The translations under genes and the position numbers were made by a program. Shown piece after piece: positions 46,003 through 57,676 of a stretch of 64,000 nt of DNA. Position 1 is the first letter of the stretch. Every line of letters starts with the position of its first letter. The notes under the pieces are model-generated. The model worked only from the letters and a program-made list of their open reading frames with translations. It had not been told where the DNA came from and searched no databases. Source of the DNA: Aphanomyces cochlioides (lineage: Eukaryota > Oomycota > Saprolegniomycetes > Saprolegniales > Verrucalvaceae); the NCBI GenBank assembly GCA_019828595.1, contig JAHQRK010000004.1, forward strand, positions 62,001-126,000. Reading direction: 5' to 3'.

Positions 46003-46383
46003 TTAGCAGCCCGCGCTGGTGGTTTGGGTCGAAAGACCAAGTTGCCAAGGGAGATCATCATATCCGCCAGTGGCCTTGGGGTTCAAACCTTGGTAGAGGA
46101 AGCGGAGGGGCTTGCAAAGATCGACCGAGATTGTTTGGTCGGTTTGGGTGCGGACAAGTTCGCCGTGACTGATGCTCTTGGTCCAAGCCCCACCGGGGAA
46201 AGCCACGTTGTTGGAGCGGGCGAACGGGTTCGCTTCCGTGTTGCCAAGCTCGTCCATGGGCCAGCAAGGCTGCTGGCCTTCCACGAGCGGAAGTAGCGGT
46301 TGCCATCGTTGCCAGCAGCTTCGACAATGAGCAAGTATTGGTTGCCAGCCTTGTTGACAGCCGAGGCAGTACAACAACCTTGC
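46003..46383 (-). pseudogene. GH62 alpha-L-arabinofuranosidase relic, C-terminal part
   Basis: Two frames joined near 46245 give NKAGNQYLLIVEAAGNDG, RYFRSWKASSLAGPW, NPFARSNNVAFPGG, WTKSISHGELVRTQTDQT, LRFLYQGLNPKA and LPWQLGLSTQ with a stop at 46003, which is the typical C-terminal half of GH62. The N-terminal half with the catalytic base is absent. The family removes arabinose side chains from arabinoxylan, in keeping with the rest of the cluster. Confidence 0.72.
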
Positions 46384-46978
46384 TGAGGCGAGTCATCCAC
46401 GCGCGAGTGAGAGGATGCAGCGAGATCGGCCAGTCCACCACCGCTCCAAGCATACCTACGACAAACCACCGTCATAATAGCCGAACGCTACTCTTTGATC
46501 GTCATGACGTCGTGCTCGTTTGAGCCTTGCGGCGGCCATGTTTGCCCTGGCTTTGGCTCTGTGATGGCCGACTGGACGGGCAGCTCTTGGATGGACGGCC
46601 CTGCGAACTTGCCAAAGTCGGGCGTAGAGTAGTCGATCTCTGGGGAGAAGCCTCAGTAGTCCTTCTGATGCCAGAAGCCTTGGTACTCTTCATTCGCGAG
46701 GATAATCTGTGCACGCACCGACAGTCCCTGGAACGACCGCGCGCAGTGGAAAGCCATGGTCTCGTGGAATTGGCTCCTAGACAGGCAAAATATGAGCAAA
46801 TTTGCATTGGATCGATGTGACGGACTCCATTCATGCGGTAGGCCAACAAGACAACTTTGCGTGGATCCAGCGCCGTCGAAATCGGGATTGACGCGCCGTA
46901 GCACTGCCCAGTGGCGTCACGATCCAGTTCCTCAAGATGGCAGTGCTCAATTGTCGTCTGGCACACTCTTCTTAATTG
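46384..46978 (-). pseudogene. Sulfite oxidase-like relic abutting GH62
   Basis: On the - strand: DRDATGQCYGASIPISTALDP and VVLLAYRMNG, a 49-bp intron (46777-46825), then EPIPRDHGFPLRAVVPGTVGA, after a frameshift EEYQGFWHQKDY*GFSPEID, then [19 protein letters not shown] and RRYAWSGGG. These are blocks of the molybdopterin and dimerisation regions of sulfite oxidases. Several frameshifts, stops and a small deletion after VPGTVGA show it is dead. It runs straight into GH62 sequence near 46384. Confidence 0.68.
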
Positions 46979-46984
46979 CCGCCG

Positions 46985-47325
46985 CCAATTTGTTTGGCCC
47001 GAGCTGGAGTGTAATTTTGGAACTCGGCGTTGAAAACAACCTGTTGGACGGGCGCGATGGAGGGAAGCTTCGGGTAAGATTTTCCTACATACCTTTCATT
47101 GTTTGACACAATACGCAGGTGAAATGGGGTCAACTCTGTAAAACTCTTGAGGGCACCAATATCCTGCGTGTTGGCGGCAACCGACCTGCGCGTTGGAACG
47201 CCGAAGAAATGGGTACCATCATGTGGCAAACTTTCGTAGCCATCCTTCGATCTCGTAAGGGCCCTGGCGTATTTCCAGCGGTCAAGGTACTTTCTCTTTT
47301 TGACACAACGTGTTGAAATCATCCG
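46985..47325 (+). other. Possible exon fragments, unrecognised
   Basis: A frame reading FGPSWSVILELGVENNLLDG is followed by a well-formed 45-bp GT-AG interval (47072-47118 region) and then VKWGQLCKTLEGTNILRVGG in frame. It looks like coding sequence of this organism, but I do not recognise it. Confidence 0.3.
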
Positions 47326-47885
47326 TACCTAGCCCTCCAAAGGGAGATTCCTGTCGTTGTGCTGGGAGTGAGTATTCCTCCAGCAACGATACGCAATATC
47401 ATCACACCTCCACCGTCGTCTGAACGCACCAACAATCGACGTACGCGTAGGCCATGGAACAATAACTTCTAGTTCAGTTAATGTTAATTGACTAATGAAA
47501 AAAGTTCTTGGCTTGAAGCCTCATCGCCTCTGTTGTGTGTTGGATCCGCTGCTCGAGAAATCCAGGCGTCTACTGTTCGGCAACCTTGGCTGCTCGTCAT
47601 GTTAAGGATCGTGGTTGATCGACCGGAGTTGACTCATTCCATTTTGAGTGGCTCGACGTGCTGGGAAACGTGAGCAAAGAGAAGCGGAAACACCAACTCG
47701 TGGACAACGATGGGTTGGCGGTCAAGTTGTTGTCGTTTCCGCGAAACCTCTAGTGAAATCATTGAGCCCCTCGTGGGCGACTTGAAAGTTCCATGGGTTT
47801 CGAGACATGGCGAGTTGAAAAGTAACGGCTCTATTGATTGGATATGATAGGTTGCAATTCACTACTGCCGGGTGACATCAATTAA
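47326..47885. other. Intergenic, nothing recognised
   Basis: No supported feature. Confidence 0.5.
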
Positions 47886-48513
47886 CAGTGGTGGAAAGCA
47901 TCGAGGGGACTTCAACAAAAAATATCATATTTTAGGTAAGGTGCAACTTTGAACCAAAATATCCAGTTCTGACGTACCTGTGACAGGGTATACGTAGTTA
48001 AATATAAATATTCGAATGTTATTCATATTTGAAGGTTCAAACGATGGTCCCAAGTCCTTCTTAACCACTTAAGCGGTCACAAGGCACATGAATATCGTTG
48101 TTTATCGGATAAATGCATTATCAGTCTTTTTAATTCATGGATATGGAATTGAATAAACGTATTTTATTGCATATTCGTTCTCTCAATTATCGTCCATCAT
48201 TTGCAAAATCAAAATAATCGAATATGAGAGACTTCGATCACCCAACTAATTTTTCTTGAACCTCTTGAAACCATATGTGATCTGGTTTGTCAAATAATTT
48301 CAATTAAACAGGTAATATAATATAAGGATGAAAAATGAATATCACTCTCGACTACATTTCATCGTTTCTTGTAATCTATGTGGTTTTAAAGGATTGTATT
48401 CATACAGTCGTTATCACCAGAAAAAACTGCATAGGAAAACTATTTTTATTTGTTCCAGGGTGTAATTTATTGGGTCAAAACATAAAAAGTCCCCTCGATG
48501 CTTTCCACCACTC
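47886..48513. mobile_element. MITE with perfect 26-bp inverted ends and TAA duplication
   Basis: AGTGGTGGAAAGCATCGAGG... at 47887-47912 is the exact reverse complement of 48487-48512. TAA flanks both sides (47883-47885 and 48514-48516), the PIF/Harbinger target type. The interior is AT-rich with no coding capacity. Confidence 0.85.
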
Positions 48514-49447
48514 TAAATGAAGATTGAAGTATAGAAATGCATGGTAATAGATTACTGACTAAAATCCCTAAAGTGCTTTGTGTATAGAAAAATATGATGT
48601 ATTATATGTCGTAGGTAATCTGTTCAAGTTGAATGTAGCTTTCAGAAGGAATGCAATATGTATTCGTACAGTTTATCGATAATAGCAAAGTTTCTCAAGA
48701 TGATGATTTGGAGTAAATTACGCGTAAATTATGACATAAATTTGAATACAGTTCCAACAATGACATGTGAATGTTAAAAACACGAATTACACTTCCCTCG
48801 GATCCTAACGCAATATGGAACATTGCAAGCAAAACACATACCTTCAGGAATCGATTAGCACTCTTAATGGGAGAAAGGGAAGTTAAACTCTCTTAGATCC
48901 TCTGGCGTAAACCCTGATCTTCTCAACACAGAATTCATTGTAATGCAATGAAGATCATATTACAGGTAAGCCATACTTCACAGCCCATGGCGTGTTCCCT
49001 TCGATTTCAAAATAGAAAATATGCATATTTGGACATTACAAGAGGAAAATACAAAGTATGCACAATTGGATCTTAGCTCATGATATCGATAGACATTCAG
49101 ATATTTCTGGGTACCCTTCATGTATGTTTGTAACAACAATAATCTAATTCCACAATCCGAATAAGTTGCTATGCTGAGAATTTTCTTGCGTACTATGACC
49201 GGTCGTATTATATCACCATCATTCATGTCTCGCCGCAAAGCAGCAGTTCATCTCTATTTACCAGGCTCGGTGAGTTCGTTCATATCTACTCACCACCACG
49301 AAGGTCATCGGTCATCTCTAAGTAGCTAAGATAAATACATTGTTGGTCTTGGAAATTGCTTGAAGTTGTAATTGACAAGTTGATGAGAGATTCCAGAATA
49401 TTGTATTTTCGTACACAGTTGCTTCCTTCGTAACACCCGATTTTTTC
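48514..49447. other. AT-rich intergenic
   Basis: No gene seen. Confidence 0.5.
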
Positions 49448-50895
49448 TTGCAATGGCAATGCTACTCATTCAAACGAACCCCCGATACATGTTTCAAATA
49501 CATTATGAATAGCTGGATAATTATCCGGATTTTCGCGAAGATATCTGGATGATTAGAATGCCGGAGAGACGGAAGACTTCATAATGAGAACAATGCAAAC
49601 TTTATTAGCCATGTTTAATGGTTACTAGACTAAACCTTTAAAATACATTTTACCTGTTGCATTGGGAGGAAAGTACCAACTTCTCCACATCAACTGATCG
49701 AGGTAGGACTGGAGCTCGTCGCTCTGAACTCCACGCATTGCCTTCACACACTGTTTGATTTTGACTTCGCTCACTCCTTCAATCGATTGAGCGTGGGCGC
49801 CATTTGCAGGATTCACAAAGTTCGTGGAGTGATTCACCCACATGTGCAAGTAGCGCATGTGGGCGAGACGTGAGTTCTTGGCTATGGTGTGCCTCTCGTT
49901 CGCCGACACTAGAAGGCAAACTTGTCGGGCATAATAAGAGTTTCTAAAATATGATTGGTCAAAATAGAAAATATCACTCAAATTCTGCTATACGATTGGT
50001 TATAATAACCGATAAGGTTTCCTTCGTGTCGTTGATGGTCAACACTCCAAACTACTTTTTTGTAATACGATCGACTCCACCAAAGAGCCATCGATCTTCA
50101 TGGTGCATGCCGCTTCTTGAGCGACATCTCATCAATCTCCACAACCGAGCCAACCCATAGACCATTATAAAGAAAAAAATGTATTAAATATCACAGTTAC
50201 ATTAACTATGCATGATTTCATTTCTTCTGGACACATTTTCCTGCAGTACTTGATCAACTTCACCACAGTTGCCAGTGCAATTTCTAGATCCAAGAACGTA
50301 GCGCCGTTCGTCTTCATAGTAGCCCAATCAAATAGGACACGAACAGCCTTGTACACAGGTAGAGTGGATCGTTGGAAGGGGGCATTGGTTGCACACCAAG
50401 CTCTAGGTCCCCTCAGCCTTCTCGACGGCATCTCCACCACATACGGTCTATGTGCAGTGACGTAGAACGCGAAAACGAAGAACAATTCATGTTATATCGC
50501 AATAGTCCTACCTAGATCATAATAACTTTCAAGATATAAGACAAATGACATACCTTCATGCACCACTGCACTGTTCTGATCTCAGAAGACGTCACGTTCA
50601 TCATAGTGTTGAACGTGAAGTCTGAAAGGTCGGAGAGGTCGTATAGACTGTCCATGGTGAATCGGAAAATGACTTACTCAAAGCAAGTGTTAAAAGTGGA
50701 TGGTTCTCTTGAAATGCACCAAAAACGGGGGGTCGATTGACATTCTGTGTCACCCGGATATTTATCCGGATTGACCAGATAATCATCCGGTTTTATGCCT
50801 CCTTAACGCCGATAATTATCTGGAAATTCATAATGTATTTCAGACTTGTATCAGGGGCTCGTTTGAATGAGTGCCATGTCAATGCAATCTTGGCA
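49448..50895 (-). mobile_element. Merlin/IS1016-like DNA transposon
   Basis: Long inverted ends: around 49465-49530 (CATTCAAACGAACCCCCGAT, ATACATTATGAAT, ATAATTATCCGG) and inverted around 50770-50880. They enclose a decayed Merlin-type transposase. The outer limits are approximate and the expected 8-bp duplication was not resolved. Confidence 0.6.
49625..50690 (-). pseudogene. Merlin (ISXO2/IS1595-like) transposase, decayed
   Basis: In order on the - strand: an N-terminal part near 50690-50560 (SLYDLSDLSDFTFN ... VQWCMKV), then STLPVYKAVRVLFDWA, then VVEIDEMSLKKRHAP (catalytic EIDE block), DRWLFGGVDRITKK followed by a stop, and near 49850-49650 YLHMWVNHSTNFVNPANGAH and ELQSYLDQLMWR. The frames are interrupted at several points. 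Confidence 0.7.
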
Positions 50896-51420
50896 GCGAA
50901 TCGTTTTGGGTCGTGACTCTTGACCGCAGAAACAAAAGTATCGAAGATATCGCGCCATGTTGAATGAAGCTAAATTGAGAATGCTTTAACCCATAAGAAA
51001 TACAAAATCGCATGGTTAAGAATAATAGTAGTTCTCTTGATAACTTCTTTTTAAACTGGTACTTTTATCTTGCATTTTGTAAAGAGAGAACTGCACACGG
51101 TCGGAATATTTTCAAAGCCATACATAAATGAGATAGTATTCATACGTCAAAGCATTAAGAATTGTATACATCGATACTTGTGGAGCGATGTTGATTTCAC
51201 TATGCATGAAAATATTCCCCAAATTGCCATATATAGATTGGTATTATTGCATCCTATTATGAATTTTCATGAGCCATATCGTTGTGGATCTAGTTGAGGC
51301 TTTCATGAAGTTTAAGAGGCGGTGCCATGGTAAGTAGGCTGATCGAAGATTTATCAGGGAGACATTGGAAGGAGCCATATGATGACATCAATTGTGCTTT
51401 TGCCTTATCAATCACTTGAA
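50896..51420. other. AT-rich intergenic
   Basis: No supported feature. Confidence 0.5.
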
Positions 51421-51847
51421 TAGTGGGTGTCAAAGTAACAACAAGATGAAATCAACAAAATAGGAAATGGACGTCTTAATTAGTTTGCTAAGTTATGAGT
51501 ATAACTATGTCAAATTGCGTGGAAACGATAAACACTATGGTGCAACAAAATCTTCGCTTGCAGGCGCATAACGATTCAAATGGCATTCATAACCGCAACC
51601 CAAAAGATGTTGTGACTAAAATTTCATCCAATGAGTCGTCTTACCTTGAAGCTTGTGAACGGAGAGAGCACACAGGTCAAGATTAACAATGAAGTTAAGC
51701 GTCGGTGTCCCTACTTTTTATTTGTTGTCTGGTGCAACTTGTCAGGGGTTTCACAGATGAGACACTCTCTACTTATTGTCATTGATTAAAATTATCCTGT
51801 GTTGTTTCTTGTTGCTTCCTTGTTGTTGGAACTTTGACACCCACTAA
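51421..51847. mobile_element. Miniature inverted-repeat element (~427 bp)
   Basis: TAGTGGGTGTCAAAGT plus AACAACAAG at the left end matches inverted CTTGTTGTTG plus ACTTTGACACCCACTA at the right end, with three extra bases on the right. No target duplication is clear. Confidence 0.65.
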
Positions 51848-51943
51848 TGACTCAGTGGAAGTTATTGGATAGGGGTGTTAGGTTCAATTCTTATATTAGG
51901 TCGCATGTATATCACCTCATCTAACTGACGGTAAAAAAACTAT

Positions 51944-52019
51944 CACTACCTCCATTTGGCGACACTCAACATTCAACATTGCACTACCTCCATTTGGCGA
52001 CACTCAACATTCAACATTG
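51944..52019 (+). repeat. Two tandem 38-bp copies
   Basis: CACTACCTCCATTTGGCGAC... starts at 51944 and again at 51982 without visible change. Confidence 0.95.
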
Positions 52020-52077
52020 TTCGGACTGCGGTGTCGTCATTCCATTGATCAAACGATCAACATTCATCTAAATACCG

Positions 52078-52395
52078 TCATTCATAATCAAGTTCAACAT
52101 GACAAACCATTTCGACTTCGTTAAGAGAATTCTCGGCCCTAGATAAGATTTTCACGACAGCGGCCTCGAAGTCGGGATAGTTGACGATGCGTGCTCGAGG
52201 CCCAAGGCGGGTTGAATTGTCGGGACATTCCTCCAAAACAGTATCAAAATATTGTCTTACCGTATGTAATATTGCGTCGTCTCTTTGCAGAGCAAATGTG
52301 ATGCTGTGGAGATCTGCCAGCACCAGTATCAAAGCTTTAATTTTGCGATCTTCACGAAGGATGGGCAAAATGTTAACTACCTCTTCATTAGCTTA
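52078..52395 (-). pseudogene. Fragment of an oomycete repeat-element ORF
   Basis: The frame contains RQYFDTVLEECPDNSTRLGP and YPDFEAAVVKILS, a pattern I associate with long ORFs of oomycete transposons that have BED-type fingers. It is truncated, and the family assignment is uncertain. Confidence 0.4.
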
Positions 52396-52459
52396 AACCG
52401 ATAGATATGGTTGAAGTTCATTGTAGCGGTTAAGTATACAGGTTGCTGTATCTGAGACT

Positions 52460-52642
52460 ATGGCCAATACAGCAGTTCGACGAATTGCGGTTGCTGAGGA
52501 ATACAATGAAATGCATCTCTTCCAAATACAACCTCCAGACACTGACTTGGAAGCACAAGAATATGTGCGTTTGCGTCGAGCTGAAGTTTTGGCTCGTTTG
52601 CGACTGAATAACTCTAATACTGTCAACGTTCACAACATTTAA
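52460..52642 (+). CDS. Small unrecognised ORF
   Basis: Sixty codons, acidic and arginine-rich at the end (LEAQEYVRLRRAEVLARLRL). It lies between two transposon relics and is probably a transposon fragment. Confidence 0.25.
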   Translation: MANTAVRRIAVAEEYNEMHLFQIQPPDTDLEAQEYVRLRRAEVLARLRLNNSNTVNVHNI

Positions 52643-52700
52643 TCGGTTGTGATATGTAGATTCTGTTTCAATGCACGATAGTATTCAAGATAATACAAGT

Positions 52701-54032
52701 CTATTGCTGAAATCCTTTCACTGCCCAAAGGTGCTTGATTATGTCGCCTCTCAACTTGCTGTGGCGTATAGCATCGCGCAATCTATGTTCGATGTTTATG
52801 AACTGAGCAAGGTTGGGAGGGATCGCTAGTATGTTAGGATCAAGAACAGTCGCCAATGGAGTGATTGCGTGGAAGCGTAAAGCATTCCCATCGTCAAACA
52901 AAGTTGTATCGTCGTCAACACACTCGCTTTCGACAATCATGTTGTGTAGTACAATACACGCCCTCATTACCATCTTCATCATATTGATTCCCCACAGATG
53001 GTACGGGCGACTGATAATACCCCATCGTGATGAAGGACGCCAAATGCACGTTCTATATCCTTACGAGCCGCGGAATGAGATGTGTTAAAGTTTTTTGTAT
53101 TGTTGCAAGTTGGGGCTCGCAGTGGTTTGACAAACGTAGACCATTCGGGATAGATGCCATCAGTAAGCAAGTACGGGAGATTGTAGACATTTCCTATCGT
53201 ATTGCATGATTCACGCATTGTCGGTGCGTCCTACACATACCGTTTACTTTGTATTCGATGACAGGAGTTCGCCCTTCGATCATGGAATCAAACAGGTTTG
53301 AGTGTTGCAGGATGTTGATGTCATTCAGCGATCCTGGTAGTCCGAAATGACAATGCCAAATACGAAGGTTCACATCGGCCCATGCTTCAAGTACAACTGT
53401 CGTTCTTTTGCCCTTGCCTTGGTATTGTCCAGCATGGGCAGTCGGACATTTGGACCATTCCCAGTGCATGCAGTCTAAATATCCAAGCATCCATATGAAG
53501 CCACGCCGGCTATTGAGTTCAAGGAGCCGCTTAACATCGTCCGAATTTGGCTCTCGTAGATACACAGGTAAGACACAATGACAGAGTAGAATCGCTTCAG
53601 TGATTCGACGGCAACGTTTTCACTGAGCTCAAGATTGTCATCGATCAGCAGAGGCTCCGTACGCCAGCATTCGCAACGCAGCCATGGTTTTAAGTAGTGG
53701 ATGGAGGCCAGGTTTACCTGCAGCGTTTCTTCGTTGTGTAAAGTACTTATCGTGACCAACACTGCATTGTAGTCTCGCAAAAAGACTGGTTTTGACATTC
53801 GAAACCTACGGCGAAAGTCTCTGTCATCGTACACTGCATTGCTGTGAGAGTATTGTTTCTTCAACCGTTGAACCTTGCCTTGTGGGTCACGACGCTTGTT
53901 TGCTGCTCTCAGTCGATGTGGCTTGATGGTTTTAATGTTGTTCACAAGAAGGTGCTCCATGAAAAATGCCTCCTCTTCTTCGCCGTCGTCGAGAAGTTGG
54001 TGGAGGTGGCTCTCTCGTCCGTTCGTATTCAT
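52701..54032 (-). pseudogene. Second PIF/Harbinger transposase, frameshifted
   Basis: From the ATG at 54032: an N-terminal region with a basic segment (RDPQGKVQRLKKQ) and FRRRFRMSKPVF, then LNSRRGFIWMLGYLDCMHWEW (first Asp region), GQYQGKGKRTTVVLEAWADV, HFGLPGSLNDINILQHS, YNLPYLLTDGIYPEW (second Asp) and AARKDIERAFGVLHH (Glu), ending NMIVESE ... KGFQQ* at 52701. At least three frame changes (about 53520, 53210 and 52980) break it. It is a different PIF subfamily from the transposase at 680. Confidence 0.8.
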
Positions 54033-54670
54033 AGCACGTCAGTTTCGTGAATACGACGAATGGGATCTCAAGTCACTATATAGCCAATGATTTAACTCGC
54101 ACTGCTGTGAGAATTGACCCTTAGCTATAGCTATCTGCTAAAGCCATTTCCAAATTTGGCTATAGCAATAGCCAACACGTAATGATGCTCTTACAGAAGA
54201 TCCGTCAGTGAATGAACAGTCAGACTCGGTTACATGACGCAGCCGCGCCGACATAAACTTGGGTACAATATTCCATGCAGATCAAGTCGTGGCCAGTTTT
54301 CCCATTTTAGTCGAACTGGGTATGTTGGCACACGGCTAAGACCCATATGATACGATTGACTTGATTGACGTCATTGATAGTAGTGCCGATAGACCACCTC
54401 TGTGGTGGCGTTCATTACGGTCGGGTCAAAGGAACTGAAATGACTTCAGCTTACACATGACAACAATTCCGGTAAAGCAAGACTATTGTCAACCAGATAT
54501 AAGAGGCAATGATGGAATCTAAGGTTACACTTGCGGCAGGATAAGACACGATGCAGGAATATGAGGTATGCACAAGCGTAGTATCAGCTTAGTTATGCAA
54601 GCAGCTGGTCTACAGCAACTCAGTGTAAATTGAAAACAATTTGATTCAAATTTAGCACACACCACGAAGT
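54033..54670. other. Intergenic, nothing recognised
   Basis: No supported feature. Confidence 0.5.
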
Positions 54671-55638
54671 TTATACTTGGTCTTCTTCCAAAGGTTCACC
54701 ACGCAACAAACGACGACCGTTGATCACATTCGCACAAGCAGCAAACGCAGGCTTCTTTTGCATGTTGTTGTTGAACAACAACGGAGTCTCGCTCGCACGC
54801 CACGAGTCCTTGTCAGACACACCCCACACGACGAAGGCTTCCCACTTGGGGTTCGCCTTGCAGTTCTTCGCCACCGTGCCAAACACATTCGCTTGTTGTT
54901 GTTGGTTGTTGCCACCGACATCCATCTCCGTCACGTGGATCGTCACGCCACTGTCCGAGAAACGCTTGAACAAGTCGGCTTGACCAGACAAGTTTTGGTT
55001 TTGGCTCAAGTGCATTTGGAAACCCATGCCGTCAATCAAACCCTTGTCCTTGAGGCCTTTGACCAAGTTGAAACATTGGTTCGCCTTGGCGCCAGGCGTA
55101 TCACAGCCGTAGTCGTTGTAGAACAACTTGACACCCGACGGAGCGTACTTGCGGGCCAAGGTGAAGATCTTGGCGACGTAGTCGGGACCGATGGTGTTGA
55201 AGAACACATCGCGCTTCAAGCCACTGCCGTCGTCGGCGACAGCTTCGTTCAAAACATCCCACGCGATGATGGTCGGGTCCTTGAGCGCGGCGAAGGTCTT
55301 TTGGATACGGGTTTCAATCACTTGCAAGAGTCAGCGTTTTGCGAGCAGTAGAACGATGGCATTTGGTTGTGCCAGACCAAGCAGTGGCCACGCATCTTCA
55401 TGTTGTGTTGCATGGCATACGAGATTTGCGACAACGACGACGAAAAGTCAAAGTTTCCCTTGGATCGTTCATGGGCATCCCACTTCATGCCGTTTTCAGA
55501 CACCAACAAGTTGAAATTGTCGGGGACGATCGTGCCGTAGCTGGATGGACGGTCGGTGGCGGTACCAAAGTAGACGGCGTTGGCGTTTTGGACAAAGAGA
55601 GCTGCGATGGTCCAGCGAACAACGGAGAGGAATTGCAT
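54671..55638 (-). pseudogene. GH10 endo-xylanase without CBM1, internal break
   Basis: The ATG at 55638 starts a signal peptide (WTIAALFVQNANA, about 1-21) joined directly to the GH10 domain ([18 protein letters not shown]) with no CBM1 or linker. At about 55325 the frame breaks after FYCSQNADS: compared with the paralogues some 20 residues before [11 protein letters not shown] are missing and the frame changes. The second part is intact, with [17 protein letters not shown] and VWGVSDKDSW, and ends with an extra RRLLRGEPLEEDQV tail at 54671. No GT-AG intron explains the break. Confidence 0.85.
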
Positions 55639-56989
55639 CTTGTTTGGTGGAGACTTGCTTGAGAGGGCAAATTGAAGAATGAGATCCAAGTTTGTGACCT
55701 GAAATTTATTGCGGAATCTTTTCTGCACTTCGGGTTCATGGATTATACAACAACACTTGACGATGCAGTAGGATGGACGCTCTGTCTTAGGTAATGCTCC
55801 TCTCCTAGTAACATATTGAAATCGAAACGGATGGAACGCATATGAGATGGCGTCCCACTTTGACCATTTGTCTGTTGTTCCATTGTTTGCTTTGCACAAT
55901 CCAAGCTGGGACATCACTCATCCACTGCTTTCCACATGGTATGCTTTGTTTGCGAGCAAAAGTCACGGCCAAATGAAGACGCCGTCGTCTTCAAGGTTGC
56001 TTCGATTTATAGCAATTTGACTTTGAAATTCAGCCAGTCTTTTCGACAGGTGTTGGTTGACACAGCAAGTCGTCGATCGGGAACTTCCAAACCGTACAGA
56101 ATGTACTAAGAATCTGTCGAATTCTGCCTTGAAGTTTTCTTCCCCGAGAGTAGGTATGCATCCAAGAATATGCAACGTTTGGTCCTGTAACTCGAAAACG
56201 CAACGCAGCTGGAATTTAAATGACAGTAACATGTGTGTCGACATTCACGCCGGCTAAAACACCAGACTTCCTGTCAAACAATCGGCACATAAATTAATGA
56301 TGTCGCCATCACTACACTCCTGGGCTAATATCTAAATCGACTTGTTAATAAATATAATGTGATTAAAAGCCCCACGAGATCCCTACCTCGAGTGCACTCA
56401 AAGATGAGGGCCAATTTTACGCTGTTTAATTTCAATCCTTGATGGCCGCGGCATATTTTTCGTCCTTTCAATTCAAAGGGTCGTTCTAGCACAGCACAAT
56501 TTCTGCTGACTTTCAGAATGGTCCTCGTGACAAGCAAATCGTTGAACACCGTTCGCCGAGTGAATCTCCAAGAGCCAATCGTGTCTCTATCCATCCATGA
56601 CCGAACCAGGTGCGTGCCAAACCTCAACGTTATCCGCTATGCTTTGCATCAAATCGCCAATGCTAAGAGCGCTTTTATATTGTGAATAGCCTAAGAAATG
56701 ACTCCGTGGCTTGTGTCAAGTCATCGATGCCACATTGCTTGTCATTGCATGTCCATAATCAAGATCTTGTAAATCATATAGAGGAAATTATACTCTCGAG
56801 TAAATCAAATGATTTACAATTTCGATAAGTTAATCTTTTATTTCACATTATTATTCAAAACAGTATGAATATTTGTATGAAACTTAATAAATTTTCTTCG
56901 GAGAGAGCCGCAGAGAAAACGCAAATCCACAGATTTACTGCAAGGAGAGCCAATCAAACATCAAAGAATTCACAAAAATTTCCCCAATT
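55639..56989. other. Intergenic, nothing recognised
   Basis: The GH10 frame is open upstream of its ATG but shows no coding features. No other gene seen. Confidence 0.5.
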
Positions 56990-57232
56990 ATGATCGATGT
57001 TGCACTGCAAAGCAAGCAAAAACCGAAGCAGACGCCTGTGCTCAAAGGCTATGCATCGTACAGTGAACAGGTAAATGTGGTTAGTCTTGACCAGCACGGC
57101 AACTTCCTTCGGCCGAGCTCTGAGGCTAAAGATGGGACAACATTAAACTTATCGACTGGTGAACGTTGTGCCATCTTTAACTCCAGAGCTTGGCCATTTT
57201 CTTTCAGTTCCAGAGATGTGTCGTGCATGTAG
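56990..57232 (+). CDS. Unrecognised 80-aa ORF
   Basis: ATG-initiated frame (MIDVALQSKQKPKQTPVLKG), no signal peptide or motif. It may be chance. Confidence 0.15.
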   Translation: MIDVALQSKQKPKQTPVLKGYASYSEQVNVVSLDQHGNFLRPSSEAKDGTTLNLSTGERCAIFNSRAWPFSFSSRDVSCM

Positions 57233-57676
57233 ATTATGGAAGGACATATTTTAGTTTGTGCTGCTTGTGTTTTTTAATGTTGGGATACGCCACACATCTC
57301 CAAACAGGAGTTGAATCGCCAGTGTGCGCTTCAGTTCTACTCGCAATCAATACATTGTTCCTTTAGCGGAATCAAAAGCCGCTTACCTTATATGCGTACT
57401 TCTCTGAATCGTTCCATCAATCAGATCCAGAGAAGCACTGCGCTGCAAGCTGCGTGCAGAAAGTTTGGCTAGACTTCATGTAGTGATCGGGCTGGTGCCT
57501 TTCCAAATTAACTATTTCTGCCCAATCACAACACATCATCCAACTCATTGCACTCTAATTGGACGATAATCTTGTGTAAAACCACCGATTTACGTTTTCT
57601 GACAACAAGTCATTCAATAACATTCGTGAAGTGTCGTGTCAAATCCCGCCTTCACTCGTTTTGCTATACGTTCTCA

